Of a stretch of DNA of 64,000 nt, positions 10,430 to 19,026 are shown in pieces; position 1 is the stretch's first letter; every line of letters starts with the position of its first letter. A program made the position numbers and the translations under genes. The DNA comes from Tolypothrix sp. PCC 7712 (lineage in GTDB: Bacteria; Cyanobacteriota; Cyanobacteriia; Cyanobacteriales; Nostocaceae): the NCBI RefSeq assembly GCF_025860405.1, contig NZ_CP063785.1, forward strand, positions 558,001 to 622,000. The letters run 5' to 3'. The notes under the pieces were generated by a model, which saw only the letters and a list, made by a program, of their open reading frames with translations, was not told where the DNA came from and made no database searches.

Positions 10430-11677
10430 TTATTTGATGGACAAAAAGTGTCCGATTAAATAAAGAGAACCACATAAAACAACTAAGTCCTCGGGAGAAG
10501 CAAAAGCTGCTTCTAAGGCGGAAGTTAAATCGGGGTAAGATTGACAAAAACTCAATCCTGGACAAATTTCCGCAGCTAGTTTGGCTAAGTCATCGGGAAT
10601 CGCCGAAGAAGTATCTGGTATAGGTACGAGACATAACTTGTCTCCTTCTCGTAATAAAGCCTGGAAAATATCGGCATGGTCTTTATTTGCCATCATTCCC
10701 ATCACCCAAGTTATTTTTGGGTTAGCCAATGTATCAACATAATCACGTAAAACTTGAGCACCTGCTGGATTATGGGCACCATCTAGCAATAATTTATGCT
10801 TTTTCCAAGTTACCCATTGAATACGTCCAGGCCATTTAGTATTCGCCATGCCATTAATTATGGCTGTTTGAGAAATGTGCCAGTCTTGTTTTTGCAGAAT
10901 TTCGATTGCAGCTAAAGCTAAGGCAGAATTTGTTAACTGAATTTGCCCTTGTAAAGCTAGCGGATATTGAATTAATTTGCCATCTAGAGTTTGATATTCC
11001 GCCCATCCTGAAGAGACAGAACGCGCAGGTTGGGGTGTAAATATCGGGCATTCTAATTCTTGAATACGCGATCGCACAACTGCTTCTGCTTCTTTAGGTA
11101 ATGGCCCCACCACAGCCGGACATCCAGGCTTAAGAATTCCGGCTTTTTCGCCAGCAATATGGGCAACAGTCGGCCCTAGCTGCTGCCAATGTTCGCGACT
11201 GATGGAAGTAATGACTGTTACTAAAGGCTGTGAGCAAACGTTGGTAGCATCCAAGCGTCCGCCCAATCCTACTTCTACCACTGCTATATCTACCTGCTGC
11301 TGGGCAAAATATAACCATGCAGCGGCGGTAATCACTTCAAATTGAGTGGGAGATTCTTCATCAGGTGCATTTGCATCTTTAACCTTTTGTAGTAATTTAT
11401 ATAATTCCTCTGAAGCAATTGGCTGTTGATTAACAGAAATACGTTCTGTCCAATCAACTAAATGTGGAGAGGTGTAAAGTCCTGTCCGATAACCAGCTTG
11501 AGTGAGAACTGATGATAGATAGGCACAGACAGAACCTTTACCATTAGTACCAGCAACATGAATTACAGGCACTTGCTGATGGGGATTACCAAGCTTGTCC
11601 AAAAGTTTGACAATGCGTGACAGTCCTAAATTAATACCGAAGTGTTGAAAGGATTGTAATAGAGAGTCGATATCCAA
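10430..11677 (-). CDS. folC: Folylpolyglutamate synthase / dihydrofolate synthase
   Basis: FolC adds glutamate to dihydropteroate and folates. Seen are the P-loop HVAGTNGKGSVCAYL, VEVGLGGRLDATN, and HNPAGAQVLRDY. The reading frame stays open upstream to 11854 but has no ATG; that upstream part is made of tandem repeats encoding NPHYPLSPEGAPSSPIP twice. I place the start at TTG (11677), giving LDIDSLLQSFQHFGINLGL and 415 residues, a normal length. From memory of cyanobacterial FolC proteins, which begin M-D-I-D-S-L-like, this TTG sits where ATG would be expected. No clear ribosome-binding site precedes it because the repeat array abuts the codon. The TTG at 11854 is an alternative start. Confidence 0.88.
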   Translation of the reverse strand: MDIDSLLQSFQHFGINLGLSRIVKLLDKLGNPHQQVPVIHVAGTNGKGSVCAYLSSVLTQAGYRTGLYTSPHLVDWTERISVNQQPIASEELYKLLQKVKDANAPDEESPTQFEVITAAAWLYFAQQQVDIAVVEVGLGGRLDATNVCSQPLVTVITSISREHWQQLGPTVAHIAGEKAGILKPGCPAVVGPLPKEAEAVVRSRIQELECPIFTPQPARSVSSGWAEYQTLDGKLIQYPLALQGQIQLTNSALALAAIEILQKQDWHISQTAIINGMANTKWPGRIQWVTWKKHKLLLDGAHNPAGAQVLRDYVDTLANPKITWVMGMMANKDHADIFQALLREGDKLCLVPIPDTSSAIPDDLAKLAAEICPGLSFCQSYPDLTSALEAAFASPEDLVVLCGSLYLIGHFLSIK

Positions 11678-11678
11678 G

Positions 11679-11805
11679 ATTGGGGAATGGGGATTGGGGA
11701 TTGGGGAACTCGGGGCCCCCTCTGGGGATAAGGGGTAATGGGGATTGGGGATTGGGGAACTCGGGGCCCCCTCTGGGGATAAGGGGTAATGGGGATTGGG
11801 GATGT
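11679..11805. repeat. 51-bp tandem duplication within GGGGATT repeat array
   Basis: Two copies of a 51-bp unit start near 11707 and 11758; each contains AACTCGGGGCCCCCTCTG, GGGATAAGGGGTAATGG and GGGGATT units. The AACTCGGGGCCCC module recurs in inverted orientation near 18970-19005 and again near 32339-32370. The unit length is a multiple of three, so the array reads open on the minus strand as a 17-residue repeat upstream of folC. Confidence 0.85.
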
Positions 11806-11944
11806 CTATTCCTTTCTGGTGAACGTTTGACTCGTGACTAACACCAAATACCAAACACCAAACACCAAAGATCTAAATACAAATTAACCGACTGCCCTTG
11901 TGACGGGAAACAGCCGGCTAAAAAATGTTAATTATGCTTAAAAT

Positions 11945-12070
11945 TTAAGCTTCTCTGTTTAAAAAGTTTTGCACTTGTCGTAAAGCAGCTGCACCAATAT
12001 TAAATACAGCCCAACCAGCAGCAATGGCTATTGGTGCTAGAACAACGGCTACACGAAAATCAATGTCCAT
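11945..12070 (-). CDS. psbY: Photosystem II protein PsbY
   Basis: This 41-residue reading frame begins [20 protein letters not shown] and ends [10 protein letters not shown]. It has one hydrophobic segment (about residues 6-30) followed by a basic/amphipathic tail, matching PsbY, a small peripheral single-span subunit of photosystem II near cytochrome b559. AGAGGGG lies 8-14 bases before the ATG. It is too short for many gene finders. The neighbouring genes are unrelated, so it is probably a monocistronic unit. Confidence 0.92.
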   Translation of the reverse strand: MDIDFRVAVVLAPIAIAAGWAVFNIGAAALRQVQNFLNREA

Positions 12071-12223
12071 TTTAGAACCCCTCTGTTAAATAAATTAAAC
12101 TTTTGTCAACTGCTCTCATTTTTTATTGTTAGCTGAAGTGGACAAATTTTCCAGCCCCATGTGTAAAGAATGTTTACAATTTTGGGGTTTGGGGTTCGAT
12201 GTTTGGTGCTTGTCAGTAAAAAG

Positions 12224-12263
12224 GGACAGACATTCCCAGTCCCCAGTCCCCAGTCCCCAGTCC
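12224..12263. repeat. Short CAGTCCC tandem repeats
   Basis: Heptamer units CAGTCCC are repeated (ttcccagtccccagtccc and on), just after the stop of the hexapeptide protein gene. They belong to the same class of CCCCAGT/GGGGACT tandem repeats found at 18953-19024, 32323-32388 and 42508-42540. Confidence 0.7.
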
Positions 12264-12265
12264 CA

Positions 12266-12841
12266 TTACTTCTGACTAAACCCGAGATCAGTTCCCTTCC
12301 CAGCATGAACTAAAGCTAACTTTTGGTAGCGTTCGGCGTGTTCTAATAGTTCTGCAGTTTCAGTGTCTGATAATTGGCGCAAGACTTTTCCGGGAACGCC
12401 AACTACTAATGACAATGGTGGTACATCCTTGGTGACTACTGAGCCAGCACCAATAATACTACCAGCACCAACGCGTACCCCATTCAGCACGATCGCACCG
12501 ATCCCAATTAAACTGCCGCGCTCAATGTAAGCAGAATGTATCACAGCACGATGTCCTACGGTCACATGATCTTCTAATATGGTAGGAAAACCAGGATCGC
12601 CATGTAGAATAGCTCCATCTTGTATATTCGTGCATTCGCCAATATCGATGCGTTCTACATCGCCTCTGACTACTGCCCCATACCAAATGCTCACACCTGC
12701 CCTTATGTTTACGGAACCGATCACGCTCGCATTGGCTGCAACAAAGGCAGCTTGAGAAAAATCAGGAGATGGCCAGTAAGAAGCGATAGACACGATAGAA
12801 TATGGATATGGTACCCAGGAACACTGGAACAACTCCAACAT
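12266..12841 (-). CDS. Gamma-carbonic-anhydrase-like hexapeptide protein
   Basis: The protein has left-handed beta-helix hexapeptide repeats (VIGSVNIRAG, VERIDIGECT, LIGIGAIVLNGVRVGAGSII) over about residues 35-145 and a short C-terminal helix. Histidines in LHGDPG, VGHRAVIH match the three metal ligands of the gamma-carbonic-anhydrase/YrdA family. Whether it hydrates CO2 cannot be told; many YrdA-type proteins are inactive in that assay, and cyanobacterial CcmM shares the fold. The start at 12841 gives 191 residues; a GTG at 12793 (VSIASYWPSPDF) is a good alternative because family alignment would begin about there. Confidence 0.85.
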   Translation of the reverse strand: MLELFQCSWVPYPYSIVSIASYWPSPDFSQAAFVAANASVIGSVNIRAGVSIWYGAVVRGDVERIDIGECTNIQDGAILHGDPGFPTILEDHVTVGHRAVIHSAYIERGSLIGIGAIVLNGVRVGAGSIIGAGSVVTKDVPPLSLVVGVPGKVLRQLSDTETAELLEHAERYQKLALVHAGKGTDLGFSQK

Positions 12842-13033
12842 TTCGGGCTGGTTGCAAAAACCAGAATATCACAGGGTCAAGCTTCTATGCTGAATTAAGA
12901 CACTAGTGAATGCTGTTCCTGCATCAGTCAGTGACTTTTTAGCAGTGAGCGGGTAAACCAAAGTGGTGGAGCCGAAGTGTAATATCCAACCCACTGGCGC
13001 TGGTGAAGACTAAATTATGTTTCTACGCACTTC

Positions 13034-13546
13034 ATGATGAATCCAGGCTTGCAGTACCCAATATTTGGCCCTGAAATACAGTGTCCCCACTGTCGTCAAA
13101 CAATTCCGGCGCTGACACTGACAGATACTTATTTGTGTCCGCGTCATGGGGCGTTCGAGGCTAATCCCAAAACGGGAGAATTAATTCATTTACAGTCGGG
13201 GCGACATTGGCGTAAGTGGAATAGTGAATGGTATAGGCAACATACCCATCCCGATGGTATTCGGTTTGAAATTCACGAAGCACTAGACAAACTCTATACC
13301 CAAGGTTTCCGAGCCACGCGAGTGATTATCGCTCGTCGTTATCAGGAATTAATGAGTGGTTATTTAGAACGCAGCACTCCTTGGCGTTCTGGACAGCCAG
13401 AAAATTCCTCAGCACGGCTGTACGGTTTACCTGTGGACTTTAGCCCCGAAGCAACAGAAGATCCTTGCTGGGAAGTCATTAATTTTGATTTGGAAAAAGA
13501 GCCTGGTGTCCCTGTGCGCTACCCTTATTTCCGATTATTTGAGTAA
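13034..13546 (+). CDS. TIGR02652-like conserved cyanobacterial protein
   Basis: This 170-residue protein starts with a zinc-ribbon-like pair, CPHC (residues 18-21) and CPRHG (about 36-40), followed by conserved HWRKWNSEWYRQH and GFRATRVIIARRYQELMSGY. I recognise it as the TIGR02652 family found in cyanobacteria, whose function is unknown. ATGATG at the start gives two adjacent possible start codons. It is a single gene on the plus strand followed by tandem TTAGTCA-type heptamers. Confidence 0.8.
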   Translation: MMNPGLQYPIFGPEIQCPHCRQTIPALTLTDTYLCPRHGAFEANPKTGELIHLQSGRHWRKWNSEWYRQHTHPDGIRFEIHEALDKLYTQGFRATRVIIARRYQELMSGYLERSTPWRSGQPENSSARLYGLPVDFSPEATEDPCWEVINFDLEKEPGVPVRYPYFRLFE

Positions 13547-13649
13547 ATTGTCATTAGTCATTAGTCATTAGTTATTTAGTCATTGCTGAAAAGCAAATGC
13601 CCAAGGACAAATGACTAATGACAACGGACAAATGACTAATGACATAATT

Positions 13650-14093
13650 ATGCATCACGCTTCTATTCGGACTGCGAATATTCATCGAGCGATCGCCTTT
13701 TATGAACAACTGGGGTTTACAGTTTGTGAACGCTTCACTACAGGCTATACCCTAGCTTGTTGGATGGAAGGATTAGGTGGCAGAATTGAACTCATCCAAA
13801 TTCCCGAACCAAAACCAGCCCCAGATGCTTTTGGAGATGAGCATTATGTGGGCTACTATCATCTTTCATTTGATTTAACAGAAATTACTGCCGACTTACC
13901 TAGTTGGCTGAATAATTTACAAGAACAATTAAAAATAGCGGCTCAAAGCCAGCCAGAACAATTTCAACCTCTCAAAATACTTTTAGAACCGACACAGCAG
14001 CAGATAGGCGATCGCATTTATGAGGTCGCTTTTATTGCGGATTATGACGGACTACCCCTGGAATTCATTCGGATTTTAGCAAAACTCAACTAA
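13650..14093 (+). CDS. VOC (glyoxalase-like) family protein
   Basis: The fold is the vicinal-oxygen-chelate type: HHASIRTANIHRAIAFYEQL at the N-terminus and VAFIADYDGLPLEFI at the C-terminus, with potential metal ligands His (HHASIRT), Glu (GRIELIQ), His (YYHLSFDL) and Glu (PLEFI). The substrate is unknown. The start is set at 13650; an upstream in-frame ATG (13611) would add MTNDNGQMTNDII, which is encoded by the TGACTAA-type tandem repeat and is unlikely to be native. Confidence 0.83.
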   Translation: MHHASIRTANIHRAIAFYEQLGFTVCERFTTGYTLACWMEGLGGRIELIQIPEPKPAPDAFGDEHYVGYYHLSFDLTEITADLPSWLNNLQEQLKIAAQSQPEQFQPLKILLEPTQQQIGDRIYEVAFIADYDGLPLEFIRILAKLN

Positions 14094-14235
14094 TTTCGCT
14101 TTTATATCGATTATTTTTGCTGATAAAATATCACATCTCTGTAGTTTTGCGTAGGTGTCCAATGGAACGCAAAGATTAGACTATAGTCATCAATGCCAAA
14201 AATGTAGCTCAGTTTACAGGGTATCTACAAAATCA

Positions 14236-17079
14236 ATGTCTGTGTTTTCCACCTTGTATAGATATCGTCTTCCTTTATTACTGTTGTGCTTTGCGATGAT
14301 TGCAGTATTGTCATTTAGTGGTAAACCTGCTGAAAGTCAACACGTGCTTGCGTCACAACAGCCACATTATCAATCAATGGTAAATGAACAAGAACCCACA
14401 CCTATAAAAGTGACAGACAACGTCCGCAAAACTTTGCTAGAAAATGGCTTGACGGTGCTGACAAAAGAAGTACATACAGCACCCGTAGTGACTGTGCAGG
14501 TTTGGTACAAGGTGGGTTCGCGCAATGAAGAACCAGGTGTCAATGGCATTGCTCACCAATTAGAACACATGATGTTTAAAGGTACTAAAAATCGTCCTAT
14601 TCAATTTGGGCGATTGTTTAGTGCTTTAGGTAGCGACTCCAACGCCTTTACTAGCTACGATCAAACAGCGTATTACGGCACTGCAGAACGAAATAAGCTG
14701 AAATCGCTCTTATTTCTAGAAGCGGATCGGATGCAAAATGCTGTCATTGATACCGAACAACTAGCAAGTGAAAAGCGCGTAGTCATTTCTGAGTTACAAG
14801 GCTATGAAAATAGTCCTGAATACCGTCTCAATCGCGCCGTCATGGGAGCAGCCTTTCCCAATCATGCATATGGTTTACCTGTAGGCGGTACAAAAGCTGA
14901 TGTAGAAAAATTTACAGTCGAGCAGGTACAGCAGTATTACCGCGAATTTTACACCCCCGAAAATGCCATTTTGGTGATTGTGGGAGATTTTCAAACTGAG
15001 TCAACTCTAGAAACAGTAAAAGAAATATTTGGTAAATTACCCAAGAGTCAAGAGTCAAGAGTCACAGAGACGCGATTAATCGCGCCTGTACAAGAGTTAA
15101 CAGTCAACAGTCAACAGTCAACAGTCAACAGTCCCATTGTGCTGCGAGAACCGGGTGCAGGAAAACTCTTGCAAGTGGTTTATCAGCTACCCGATGTGAA
15201 TCACCCAGATGTACCAGCGCTGGAAGTGATGGATTATATTTTGACTGAAGGACGGAATTCTCACCTTTATCAAGCATTGGTAGAATCAGGCCTAGCTAAC
15301 GATATTACTGCTTATGTTTCTAGCTTACGGGAGTCTGGCTGGTATGAATTGTTAGTCACTGCTGCTCCTAAGCAAAATTTGGCAAAAATTGACTCAGTTT
15401 TAAATAAAACGATCGCAAATCTAGTAAAAACTGGAGTGACAGCAGAGGAAGTCAATCGCGCTAAAAACCAAGTTGAAGCATCTGTAATTTTAAGCAACCG
15501 CGATCTCACAAACCTAGCAATCCAATTAGGTAATGATGAGACAACTACGAGTGATTATCGCTATACAGAAAGGTACTTGGCTGGTGTCCGCAAAGTCAAA
15601 CCAGCTGATGTTATCGCTGTAGTGAATAAATATCTCAAACCAGAATTACGTACAGTTGGCTGGTTTGAACCCAGTCAAAAGCAGACAAAAGCACTGACTA
15701 CTAAAATTCAGTACGCGCAAACTACAGAAAAATTTTCCCCTGGTTCTCCTGTAGCACCACAAGAGGTAATCAAGTACTTACCACCTGTGGATGAAGCCAC
15801 ATCTCTTATCACTCGCGAACTACCGCAACAATTTACCTTGGCTAATGGTTTGCAGTTATTATTACTACCTGATAAAAGTACCCCCACAATTACCCTCAGT
15901 GGCTACATTAATGCAGGGATGGAATTTGATCCAAAAGATAAAGCTGGATTAGCATCACTGGTAGCAGATAATTTGATGAATGGTACGAAAACCCAGGACT
16001 TTTTAGCAATTGCCAAAGCTTTAGAAGAACGAGGTGCAGGTCTAGATTTTGAAGCTTATCGCGAAGGTGTGCGAATTGGAGGCGAAAGTTTAGCTAGCGA
16101 CTTGCCTATACTTGTGAAAACTTTAGCAGATGTTGTGAAAAATAGTACATTTCCTGCAACAGAGCTAGAATTAGACCGCCAGCAAGCTTTGACGAATCTC
16201 AAACTAGATTTAGATGACCCTGACGAAGTAGCAATTAGAACTTTTGTTCAGTCTATTTATCCTAAAAACCATCCATTGCATACTTACCCTACAGAAAAAA
16301 GCCTACAGAGGATTAAGCGTCAGGATGTGATTGCATTTAAGGCAAAATATTATCGTCCCGATACTACGGTGTTAGCACTGGTAGGAGATTTTGATCCGAT
16401 AAAAGTGCGATCGCTCATTGAAGCTGAGTTTGGTGGTTGGAAAGTTAGCGGTGAACCACCAAAATTAACATATCCGCCAGTACCAATGCCAGAAAAAATA
16501 GTGCGTGTCAACTCATTCCTCCCTGGTAAGGCTCAGGCTATCACTTATATGGGTTACACAGGCATTAACCGTCAAGATCCCCGCTTCTATGCAGCCTCAG
16601 TATTGAATCAGATTTTGGGAGGCGACACCTTATCTAGTAGGCTGGGAGCAGAAGTACGCGATCGCCAAGGTTTAACCTATGGGATTTATAGCTATTTCAA
16701 AGTAGGCAAGAATGCTGGAACATTTTGGATTGAAATGCAAACCAGCCCAGAAGATACTAGTAAAGCGATCGCTAGTACTCACGAGCAACTAAAGCAAATC
16801 CATCAGCATGGTGTCAGCGCATCCGAAGTGGAAGCCGCAAAGCAGACTCTCATCAGCAACTACAATGTTTCACTGGCAAACCCAGAGGAATTAGCAAAAA
16901 AAATTCTCATGAATCAAGTCTATGGACTCGATGAAGTGGAACTGCGCTCTTTTAGTAATAAAATTCAGCAAGTTACCCTATCTCAAGTTAATCAAGCTGC
17001 TCGTGAATTACTCCACCCCGATAAAATTGTCGTGGTAACAGCTGGGCCTGCTGTGTTGGCAGATCATACTATTCAGTAA
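14236..17079 (+). CDS. Exported M16 family zinc metalloprotease (two-domain)
   Basis: The start at 14236 opens a signal-type segment (RYRLPLLLLCFAMIAVLSF, residues 8-26), so the protein is probably exported to the periplasm or anchored there. The N-terminal M16 half has the inverted zinc motif HQLEH (HQLEHMMFKGT). The C-terminal M16 half (from about residue 530) lacks HxxEH but keeps RQGLTYGIYSYF, the pattern of a partner half that closes the chamber. Total length from this start is 947 residues, as in pitrilysin-like two-halves enzymes. Between residues ~270 and ~300 repeats encode SQESRVTETRLIAP and VNSQQSTVNSP, an in-frame insertion. The further upstream GTG start (14155) is rejected. Confidence 0.9.
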   Translation: MSVFSTLYRYRLPLLLLCFAMIAVLSFSGKPAESQHVLASQQPHYQSMVNEQEPTPIKVTDNVRKTLLENGLTVLTKEVHTAPVVTVQVWYKVGSRNEEPGVNGIAHQLEHMMFKGTKNRPIQFGRLFSALGSDSNAFTSYDQTAYYGTAERNKLKSLLFLEADRMQNAVIDTEQLASEKRVVISELQGYENSPEYRLNRAVMGAAFPNHAYGLPVGGTKADVEKFTVEQVQQYYREFYTPENAILVIVGDFQTESTLETVKEIFGKLPKSQESRVTETRLIAPVQELTVNSQQSTVNSPIVLREPGAGKLLQVVYQLPDVNHPDVPALEVMDYILTEGRNSHLYQALVESGLANDITAYVSSLRESGWYELLVTAAPKQNLAKIDSVLNKTIANLVKTGVTAEEVNRAKNQVEASVILSNRDLTNLAIQLGNDETTTSDYRYTERYLAGVRKVKPADVIAVVNKYLKPELRTVGWFEPSQKQTKALTTKIQYAQTTEKFSPGSPVAPQEVIKYLPPVDEATSLITRELPQQFTLANGLQLLLLPDKSTPTITLSGYINAGMEFDPKDKAGLASLVADNLMNGTKTQDFLAIAKALEERGAGLDFEAYREGVRIGGESLASDLPILVKTLADVVKNSTFPATELELDRQQALTNLKLDLDDPDEVAIRTFVQSIYPKNHPLHTYPTEKSLQRIKRQDVIAFKAKYYRPDTTVLALVGDFDPIKVRSLIEAEFGGWKVSGEPPKLTYPPVPMPEKIVRVNSFLPGKAQAITYMGYTGINRQDPRFYAASVLNQILGGDTLSSRLGAEVRDRQGLTYGIYSYFKVGKNAGTFWIEMQTSPEDTSKAIASTHEQLKQIHQHGVSASEVEAAKQTLISNYNVSLANPEELAKKILMNQVYGLDEVELRSFSNKIQQVTLSQVNQAARELLHPDKIVVVTAGPAVLADHTIQ

Positions 17080-17202
17080 GGAATGGGTCAATGGGGAAAA
17101 GGGGAAAGGGTAAAGGCAACTTTGAGCAAGTTACAAAAATTATTCAAAATTTTCAGTAGATTGTGATTAAGATGCAGAATTAATATCAACAATTTGCCTG
17201 AG

Positions 17203-17661
17203 ATGCAAGTAATCAAGCGCATTTACTTCATATTAGTATTAATACTAAGCTTTGCTGTTGTAAATACAACTCCAGTCTTGGCAGCAAATGTCTCTGGCGA
17301 TGTCCTTAAACAAGCTGCTATGGAAACTCCTGTGAGTTTAGGAAATGCAGCTAACGAACTAAAATTTGAACCAAATACCTTAGAATTTACAGCCGGGAAA
17401 CGCTACAATCTCCGGCTGACAAATCCTAGCCAGCTAAAGCACTACTTTACTGCCAAAGACTTTGCCGATGGCATCTGGACGCAAAAAGTTGAAGCAGGCA
17501 AAGTAGAAATAAAAGGCGCTATCCACGAAGTAGAACTCAAACCTAGTGCAATAGCAGAATGGGTATTTGTGCCTCTTAAGCCAGGGAAATATAGCCTCCG
17601 ATGCACTGTTCCAGGGCACGCAGAAGCGGGAATGACTGGTGTGATTACTGTTAGCAATTGA
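17203..17661 (+). CDS. Exported cupredoxin-domain protein
   Basis: A signal peptide (YFILVLILSFAVVNTTPVLA, about residues 8-27) precedes a cupredoxin fold. All four type-1 copper ligands are visible: His80 in LKHYF, Cys134 and His139 in LRCTVPGHA, and Met144 in EAGMTG. The protein is 152 residues and is larger than plastocyanin, with an insert between the first His and the Cys loop. It could carry electrons in the lumen or periplasm, or bind copper; its partner is not known. The ATG at 17203 is chosen over a TTG nine bases upstream. Confidence 0.85.
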   Translation: MQVIKRIYFILVLILSFAVVNTTPVLAANVSGDVLKQAAMETPVSLGNAANELKFEPNTLEFTAGKRYNLRLTNPSQLKHYFTAKDFADGIWTQKVEAGKVEIKGAIHEVELKPSAIAEWVFVPLKPGKYSLRCTVPGHAEAGMTGVITVSN

Positions 17662-18069
17662 TACTTTTTCAGCTAATGGAATTTGAGTGACTTTAGTGTG
17701 ATTTAGCTCCCCGACTTTTTGAAAAAGTCGGGGAGCTAGGTATTGGCATTTGCCTCACCACGAGCGATCGCATCCATAACTAAGGGATGATCATAAGCTA
17801 ATGCGCGTCTCAATTGCATAACTACTAATAAGGGCTGTTGACTGTTAACTGTTAACGGTCAACTGTCAACAGCCCTCACGATGGATTGTGAAACCTAAAA
17901 GCAGAATAGCTTATTTCTTTCCCTGAGTCCCTAGTAGCAAGCTCACTTTTTCTAGGTAGCAAATTCTCAAGAAAAAAATAAGTTAATTTAAATATAGATA
18001 TTATTTCTCAATTAAGCTAGAACAAAATTCACCTCCAGCTACAGAGCATCAAACATTATTTAATCCCAC
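17662..18069. other. Intergenic region with two palindromes
   Basis: A perfect palindrome lies at 17705-17737: AGCTCCCCGACTTTTT, one base, then AAAAAGTCGGGGAGCT. It could stop transcription of the cupredoxin gene, though no T-tract follows. At about 17831-17876 AGGGCTGTTGAC and GTCAACAGCCCT enclose TGTTAAC-type heptamers. Between them on the minus strand is a 27-codon open segment (MQLRRALAYDHPLV...) with no ribosome-binding site; it may be a gene remnant. Nothing else is seen. Confidence 0.5.
17705..17737. terminator. 33-bp perfect palindrome after cupredoxin gene
   Basis: Sixteen-base arms (AGCTCCCCGACTTTTT and its exact inverse) flank a single G. The inner T5/A5 tract and GC-rich base make a strong hairpin 45 bases past the stop codon. 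The lack of a following T-run leaves it uncertain whether this is a terminator or a dispersed palindromic repeat. Confidence 0.5.
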
Positions 18070-18894
18070 ATGAACATTTTCAGTAACTTACTTTCGCAAA
18101 CAGTACAGCCGAATCCTCCCAAACAACGCCGAGGTATTGAAATTAAATCGCCGCGTGAAATAGATATTATGCGGCAATCAGCAAAAATAGTGGCAACTGT
18201 ACTTAAAGAAATTTCTGAGCTAGTAGAGCCAGGAATGACTACGGCTGATTTAGATGCTCATGCGGAAAAACGCATTCGTGAAATGGGTGCTACACCAAGC
18301 TTTAAAGGATATCACGGGTTCCCTGCTTCTATTTGCTCGAGTATCAACAATGAAGTTGTACATGGAATTCCTAGTGCTAAGAAAGTTATCCGTACAGGCG
18401 ATGTCTTAAAGGTAGATACGGGTGCTTATTACCAAGGTTTTCATGGCGACTCTTGCATTACAATTGCCGTTGGTGAAGTTACTCCAGAAGCAGCTAAATT
18501 GATTTGCGTAGCTGAGGAAGCTCTTTATAAAGGTATTGAACAAGTTAAAGCTGGTGTTTACTTGATGGATATTGCTGGTGCAATTGAAGATCATGTCAAA
18601 ATGAACGGCTTTACTGTAGTTGAAGAATTCACTGGGCACGGTGTAGGACGTAACCTACATGAAGAACCATCAGTGTTCAACTACCGCACCCGCGAAATGC
18701 CAAATGTCAAACTACGCGCTGGTATGACATTGGCAATTGAACCAATTTTAAATGCAGGTTCTAAACATACACGTACTTTAGCCGATCGCTGGACAGCCGT
18801 AACTGTAGATAACGCCCTATCAGCTCAGTTTGAGCATACAGTATTAGTCACAGAAACAGGCTATGAAATTTTGACCGATCGCACAAATGTTTAA
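18070..18894 (+). CDS. map: Methionine aminopeptidase, type I
   Basis: This enzyme removes the initiator methionine from new proteins. The five metal ligands are represented by [14 protein letters not shown] (two Asp), [12 protein letters not shown] (His and downstream), TLAIEPIL (Glu) and QFEHTVLVT (Glu). The catalytic pocket His is in GYHGFPAS. At 274 residues it carries a ~20-residue N-terminal tail ([20 protein letters not shown]) before the core; cyanobacteria have several map genes and this is one of the longer kind. Confidence 0.95.
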   Translation: MNIFSNLLSQTVQPNPPKQRRGIEIKSPREIDIMRQSAKIVATVLKEISELVEPGMTTADLDAHAEKRIREMGATPSFKGYHGFPASICSSINNEVVHGIPSAKKVIRTGDVLKVDTGAYYQGFHGDSCITIAVGEVTPEAAKLICVAEEALYKGIEQVKAGVYLMDIAGAIEDHVKMNGFTVVEEFTGHGVGRNLHEEPSVFNYRTREMPNVKLRAGMTLAIEPILNAGSKHTRTLADRWTAVTVDNALSAQFEHTVLVTETGYEILTDRTNV

Positions 18895-18934
18895 GTTAGG
18901 GGTTTGGTAATTGGTAATGGGTAATTGGTGTTTG

Positions 18935-19024
18935 CAATTTTCCTTTCCCCAGTCCCCAATCCCCAGTCCCCATTACCCCTTATCCCCAGAGGGGGCCCCG
19001 AGTTCCCCAGTCCCCAATCCCCAA
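18935..19024. repeat. CCCCAGT/CCCCAAT tandem repeat with AACTCGGGGCCCC module
   Basis: Units CCCCAATC and CCCCAGTC alternate here, with an inverted copy of the module seen upstream of folC (CCATTACCCCTTATCCCC, then GAGGGGGCCCCGAGTT). The array fills the space between convergent map and the debranching-enzyme gene. Confidence 0.8.
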
Positions 19025-19026
19025 CC

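Noticed and set aside
17745..17835. 27-codon minus-strand segment MQLRRALAYDHPLV...
   Set aside because: The sequence looks protein-like, but it has no ribosome-binding site, an upstream stop inside repeats, and is very short; at most a remnant.
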